This document shows, piece after piece, positions 60,936 through 64,000 of a DNA stretch of 64,000 nucleotides. Each line of letters begins with the position of its first letter. Positions within the stretch are counted from its first letter, which is position 1. This stretch comes from an uncultured Clostridia bacterium (GTDB taxonomy: Bacteria > Bacillota > Clostridia > Oscillospirales > Ruminococcaceae). The stretch lies in NCBI GenBank assembly GCA_947625615.1, contig CANQPB010000008.1, positions 1-64,000 on the forward strand, written 5' to 3'. A program made the position numbers and the translations under genes. A model generated the notes under the pieces. It was not told the DNA's origin. It made no database searches and was given only the letters and a program-made list of their open reading frames with translations.

Positions 60936-61679
60936 TCAGCCGATGAGCCTTTTCACCGCGCCGTCGGGGTCTCCGAGAAACCGCTTCATCACCTTAAAAT
61001 GCTCCGTCTCGCGGTAGTCTATCGGCCAAAGGCCTTTTTTGTCCGCCCAGAATGTCCGCGAATTCGGCAGCGCCGGCAGCATCGGCGAATGCGTGGCGAT
61101 GATAAACTGCGAGCCCTCCTCGCATAGCCTGTGTATCTCGCACATCAGCGTCATCACCCTTAAAGGGGAGAGCGCCGCCTCCGGCTCGTCCAAGATGTAA
61201 AGCCCCCGGCCGGAAAAGCGGTTCTGCACAAGCCTTAAAAAGCCCTCGCCGTGCGACATCTCGTGAAGCGACAGCCCGCCGTAGCTGTCAATAATCTTCG
61301 GCGCCGCGGCGGGAATGCTGTCCAACTCTTCAAGATAGCTCGCCGCGTTGTAAAAGCTTTCGGCGCGAAGAAAAAATCCGTCCCGGGGGCGCATAAGCTT
61401 TGAAAGCCGCAAATATTTCCACAGCTCGGAATGCGTCGGACGCGTTTCAAAGCTGTAGTTCAGCGAGCCGCCCTCGGGGTTGAATCCGAAGGCGGCCGCA
61501 ATGCCCTCAACAAGCGTCGATTTTCCCGAGCCGTTTTCCCCCATTATAAAGGTGATTTTCTCGGAAAGCTCAAGCGGCTTCTTTTCAAGCCGCCTTATCG
61601 CCGCCAGCCAGTAAAGGTAGGAATCCCGCGGAATCGGCTCTTTAAGCGATATTTCGCAGATAAATCTGTCATAATCCAT
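60936..61679 (-). CDS. ABC-type AAA family ATPase
   Basis: 247 residues. Walker A is FIMGENGSGKSTLVEGIAAAFG (about 44-65), the signature-like LHEMSHGEGFLRLVQNRF (about 137), Walker B GLYILDEPEAALSPLRVM (about 158) and the switch IIATHSPML (about 194). It is the short stand-alone type in which an SMC/RecF-like ATPase has no coiled coil. It may work with a partner in DNA or RNA handling; none is adjacent. No nuclease domain is visible. It is convergent with spoIID and 8 bp from the small gene upstream of it. Confidence 0.85.
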   Translation of the reverse strand: MDYDRFICEISLKEPIPRDSYLYWLAAIRRLEKKPLELSEKITFIMGENGSGKSTLVEGIAAAFGFNPEGGSLNYSFETRPTHSELWKYLRLSKLMRPRDGFFLRAESFYNAASYLEELDSIPAAAPKIIDSYGGLSLHEMSHGEGFLRLVQNRFSGRGLYILDEPEAALSPLRVMTLMCEIHRLCEEGSQFIIATHSPMLPALPNSRTFWADKKGLWPIDYRETEHFKVMKRFLGDPDGAVKRLIG

Positions 61680-61687
61680 AAAATTTC

Positions 61688-61879
61688 TCAGCTTGCCTGC
61701 TCAAAACGCTTGCATTGTTCACTGTTTTTTGGTATAATATATCCCGAGGCCCGTGCCGCCGCTTTAAGACGGGCGCGGCGTTCCCTTTCGTCGCGGCGGT
61801 TCTGCAATATCAGTAGCCCGCTTCGAAGCGCATATACGGCCATAAGACCAAGGGCGAGTGCTGCAAGATAAGCTAACAT
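61688..61879 (-). CDS. Small single-pass membrane protein
   Basis: 63 residues: a hydrophobic helix at about 3-25 followed by a basic, amphipathic segment (RRDERERRARLKAAARA). AAAAGGAGAA lies about 8 bases before ATG 61879. It precedes the ATPase gene by 8 bp in the same direction, so the two may form an operon. Function unknown. It is too short for firm assignment. Confidence 0.6.
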   Translation of the reverse strand: MLAYLAALALGLMAVYALRSGLLILQNRRDERERRARLKAAARASGYIIPKNSEQCKRFEQAS

Positions 61880-62042
61880 TTCAACATTCTCCTTTTTTGG
61901 TTTTAAGATTCATTTCGTTCAGAGCCTGTCCTTTTGTTCCGATATCATTATATTATATCATCTGTCCGAATATACGGACTTATATCCCGAAAAATTCCGA
62001 AACAAGTCCGTACAAACGGACTCAAGAGGGGAGACGGCAAAA

Positions 62043-62600
62043 ATTTCAGGGTTTTCGCTCATCGCGGGGGCATTTATTCCCGACACCTCAAAGCTGAAAA
62101 AGGAATACCGCCTTTCAAAAAACGAAATTATCCTCAGCCTTTCGGCGGAGGACTACGGCGCGTTTTTCCGCAAAGGCGCGGCGCTGTTAAAAGAGCCCGT
62201 CTTCTTCTTCCTTGAAATTCCCGACGACGGCGATTCTTTTCGCACCTATTACCTCGACAACTGCACCGCGCCGGTAATACAGGCAATTATAAAAAGGTAC
62301 GGCGGCATACTTTTTGCCGACGGCGTTATCCGCTTCGGCTTCGGCTCGCATAAGACCGACGACGAAATATACATGCGCGAATACCAGACCGTCACGGTCA
62401 GCTCAAAGGACATCTCCCGCTTTGCGTCTCTTTTGGATTCCCTCGGCTATTCCCAAAACGGCAAAGCCGTTCTGACATGGGACATAATCAGCGAAAAAAA
62501 CGTCGCCGAATGCGTGAACGTCGAGGTCGACGACGAGGGCTACCCCGAAATGCTCAACAACCTAATAGACGTGGGAATGTATCCCTACGAGGGCAGATAG
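62043..62600 (+). CDS. Hypothetical protein with apparent ATT start
   Basis: The frame from 62043 to the TAG 62598-62600 encodes 185 residues with steady coding character: FSLIAGAFIPDTSKLKKEY at the start, FFLEIPDDGDSFRTYYLD (about 60-78) and GGILFADGVIRFGFGSHKT in the middle, and CVNVEVDDEGYPEM near the end. Its only ATG (62373) would remove more than half. GAGGGGAG (62026-62033) lies 9 bases before the ATT at 62043, and no ATG, GTG or TTG occurs in frame near there. Like infC, it may start at a rare codon; a sequencing error is the alternative. No family recognised. Confidence 0.6.
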   Translation: MSGFSLIAGAFIPDTSKLKKEYRLSKNEIILSLSAEDYGAFFRKGAALLKEPVFFFLEIPDDGDSFRTYYLDNCTAPVIQAIIKRYGGILFADGVIRFGFGSHKTDDEIYMREYQTVTVSSKDISRFASLLDSLGYSQNGKAVLTWDIISEKNVAECVNVEVDDEGYPEMLNNLIDVGMYPYEGR

Positions 62601-62664
62601 AAGATAGAAATTAGATGTTAGATGTTAGAGTTTCAGGGTGCCGCCTGCGGCGGCGTATCTAAAT
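62601..62664 (-). repeat. Dispersed two-hairpin intergenic repeat, copy 4 (lacks hairpin A)
   Basis: An AAGATAGAAATTAGATGTTA-type spacer, then hairpin B GCCGCC (62640-62645)/GGCGGC (62649-62654), then TATCTAAAT. It begins right after the TAG of the hypothetical gene. Hairpin A is missing. The rest of the gap up to xylB (62665-62778) shows nothing else clear. Confidence 0.75.
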
Positions 62665-62778
62665 GCTGCTAATAATGCGCACGGAACGGACGCTTCCGGG
62701 CTTGACGCGGATTTGATTCGGCTAAATATACCGACTTCGGTAAAAAATAAATTCTGACATGAAAGAGAGGACAAAACC

Positions 62779-64000
62779 ATGAATTATGTTATCGGTGTTG
62801 ACATCGGAACGAGCGGCACCAAGACCGTTCTTTTCGACGAAAGAGGAGGGGTGATCGCCTCAAAGACGATCGAATACCCCATGTATCAGCCCAAAAACGG
62901 CTATGCCGAGCAGGATCCCGCCGACTGGGCGAACGCCGCAATTCAGACGATAAAGGCGGTAGTTGCCTTAAGCGGCGTAAAGAAGGAGGACGTAAAGGGC
63001 ATCGGCCTTTCGGGGCAGATGCACGGCCTTGTCATGCTTGACAAGGACAACGAGGTTATCCGCCGCTCGATAATATGGTGCGATCAGCGCACCGCGAACG
63101 AGGTCGAGGAGATGAACCAAAAGCTCGGCCGCGAAAAGCTCATCGAGATCACCGCGAATCCCGCCCTCACCGGCTGGACTGCCGCAAAGATCCTCTGGGT
63201 CAAGAACAACGAACCTGAGAACTACGAGCGCTGCCGCCACATTCTCCTCCCCAAGGACTATATCCGCTTTGTTTTGACTCACGAATACGCCACTGAGGTT
63301 TCCGACGCCTCGGGCATGCAGCTTCTTAATGTTCCGGAGCGCGACTGGTCTGACGAGATCATCGACGGCCTCGGCCTCGACCGCTCCATGCTCGGCAAGG
63401 TATATGAGTCCTGCGAGGTTACGGGACACCTCACCCGCGAGATAGCCGACGCTGTCGGCCTCTGCGAGGGAACACCCGTAGTCGGCGGCGCGGGCGACAA
63501 CGCTGCGGCTGCCGTCGGCACCGGCGTAGTCGAGGACGGCAAAGCCTTCACCACTATAGGCACCTCCGGCGTCGTGTTCGCCCACACCTCGAAGATCTCA
63601 ATAGACAAGCTCGGCAGGGTGCACACCTGCTGCGCGGCCGTCCCCGGCGCATGGCATGTAATGGGCGTCACCCAGGGCGCCGGCCTTTCGCTCAAGTGGT
63701 TCCGCGACAACTTCTGCAATGCCGAAAAGGAGACCTCCGGCCTTATGGGCGTAGACCCCTACTATCTCATGGATAAAGAGGCCGCCGAGGTTCCGATAGG
63801 CTCGAACAGGCTGCTTTACCTGCCCTATCTCATGGGCGAGCGCACCCCTCACCTCGATCCCGACGCAAGAGGCGTCTTCTTCGGCCTCTCCGCAATGCAC
63901 ACAAAGCGCGATCTTCTCCGCGCCGTCATGGAGGGCGTTTCCTACAGCCTCCGCGACTGCGTTGAGGTCTTCAAGCAGATGGATATAAGCGTCAGCGACA
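62779..64000 (+). CDS. xylB: Xylulokinase, 5' part (runs off the window)
   Basis: 407 codons are visible; the rest lies beyond 64000. It is an FGGY-family kinase that phosphorylates D-xylulose. The N-terminus YVIGVDIGTSGTKTVLFDE (3-21), the substrate motif GLSGQMHGLVMLDK (about 76-90), GGAGDNAAAAVGTGVVEDG (about 237-255) and TIGTSGVVFAHTSK (about 260) are typical of XylB. AGAGAGG precedes ATG 62779. It is first in its unit, with no transcriptional regulator upstream in the window. Confidence 0.93.
   Translation, partial: MNYVIGVDIGTSGTKTVLFDERGGVIASKTIEYPMYQPKNGYAEQDPADWANAAIQTIKAVVALSGVKKEDVKGIGLSGQMHGLVMLDKDNEVIRRSIIWCDQRTANEVEEMNQKLGREKLIEITANPALTGWTAAKILWVKNNEPENYERCRHILLPKDYIRFVLTHEYATEVSDASGMQLLNVPERDWSDEIIDGLGLDRSMLGKVYESCEVTGHLTREIADAVGLCEGTPVVGGAGDNAAAAVGTGVVEDGKAFTTIGTSGVVFAHTSKISIDKLGRVHTCCAAVPGAWHVMGVTQGAGLSLKWFRDNFCNAEKETSGLMGVDPYYLMDKEAAEVPIGSNRLLYLPYLMGERTPHLDPDARGVFFGLSAMHTKRDLLRAVMEGVSYSLRDCVEVFKQMDISVSD

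Noticed and set aside
61934..62215. Plus-strand frame of 93 codons starting at 61934
   Set aside because: It overlaps the 185-codon frame at 62043-62600 in another phase and its translation is rich in R, G and H without a family.

Overview
The window reads as chromosome of a spore-forming, Gram-positive gut clostridium, probably Oscillospiraceae/Ruminococcaceae-like. The basis is a SpoIID homologue, AGGAGG-type ribosome binding sites, many lipoprotein signals, sugar ABC and GPH transporters, GH78/GH1/GH13/GH26 glycosidases, and a secreted protein with a C-terminal dockerin. The species cannot be told from this sequence alone. Native DNA on the right (about 23.4-64 kb) is GC-rich. The left third is mosaic and lower in GC around its recombination genes.

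Left end (1-1.6 kb): debris. It holds the 3' end of a MATE transporter gene, a second MATE gene lacking its 5' part and broken by a stop, and a RelB/DinJ-type antitoxin gene overlapping a truncated PIN toxin gene. A 13-kb L-rhamnoside utilisation island follows (1.87-14.86 kb): a divergent AraC regulator, then GH78 alpha-L-rhamnosidase, GPH sugar symporter, TIM-barrel sugar isomerase/epimerase, GH1 beta-glucosidase, an unrecognised 524-aa protein, and rhaB, rhaA and rhaD. The island lies between two direct copies (about 130 bp) of the 3' end and terminator of a small mobile-element gene. Neither glycosidase has an export signal, so the model is uptake of rhamnosyl-glucosides, cytoplasmic cleavage, and breakdown of rhamnose to DHAP and lactaldehyde.

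15.1-23.5 kb: two integrative elements in tandem at the 3' end of an initiator tRNA-fMet gene (23439-23514, minus strand). Element 1 shows a candidate structured RNA, an excisionase-like gene and an integrase, ending at a 45-bp copy of the tRNA 3' part (17402-17446). Element 2 is complete, about 6 kb, with its own arm-type repeats. It carries a PIN ribonuclease coupled to an HTH-ImmA/IrrE regulator, an XRE regulator coupled to a RecB-like PD-(D/E)XK nuclease, an excisionase-like protein, another XRE protein, and an integrase with a helix-turn-helix domain inserted in its N-terminal half. This cargo is the best candidate here for a new defence or toxin-antitoxin system.

23.6-49.9 kb: XRE regulators, a YegP-like DUF1508 protein, a toroid-fold protein, AraC regulators, sbcDC, a GH13 enzyme, a lipoprotein, a complete sugar ABC importer (ATPase, two permeases, lipoprotein binding protein), an ABC-class ATPase behind a leader peptide and terminator, a GH26 mannanase lipoprotein with divergent AraC regulator and orphan binding protein, a leucine-rich-repeat protein, and a dockerin protein whose promoter has a G10 tract between -35 and -10.

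49.9-64 kb: a divergent type IIA topoisomerase pair, an ECF sigma/membrane anti-sigma pair, an ArgC-like protein lacking the catalytic cysteine, hflX with a short upstream ORF and hairpin, spoIID, an ATPase, a small membrane protein, a gene that seems to use an ATT start, and the 5' part of xylB. A family of palindromic intergenic repeats with compensatory base changes is scattered at 31.05, 42.25, 54.34 and 62.60 kb.
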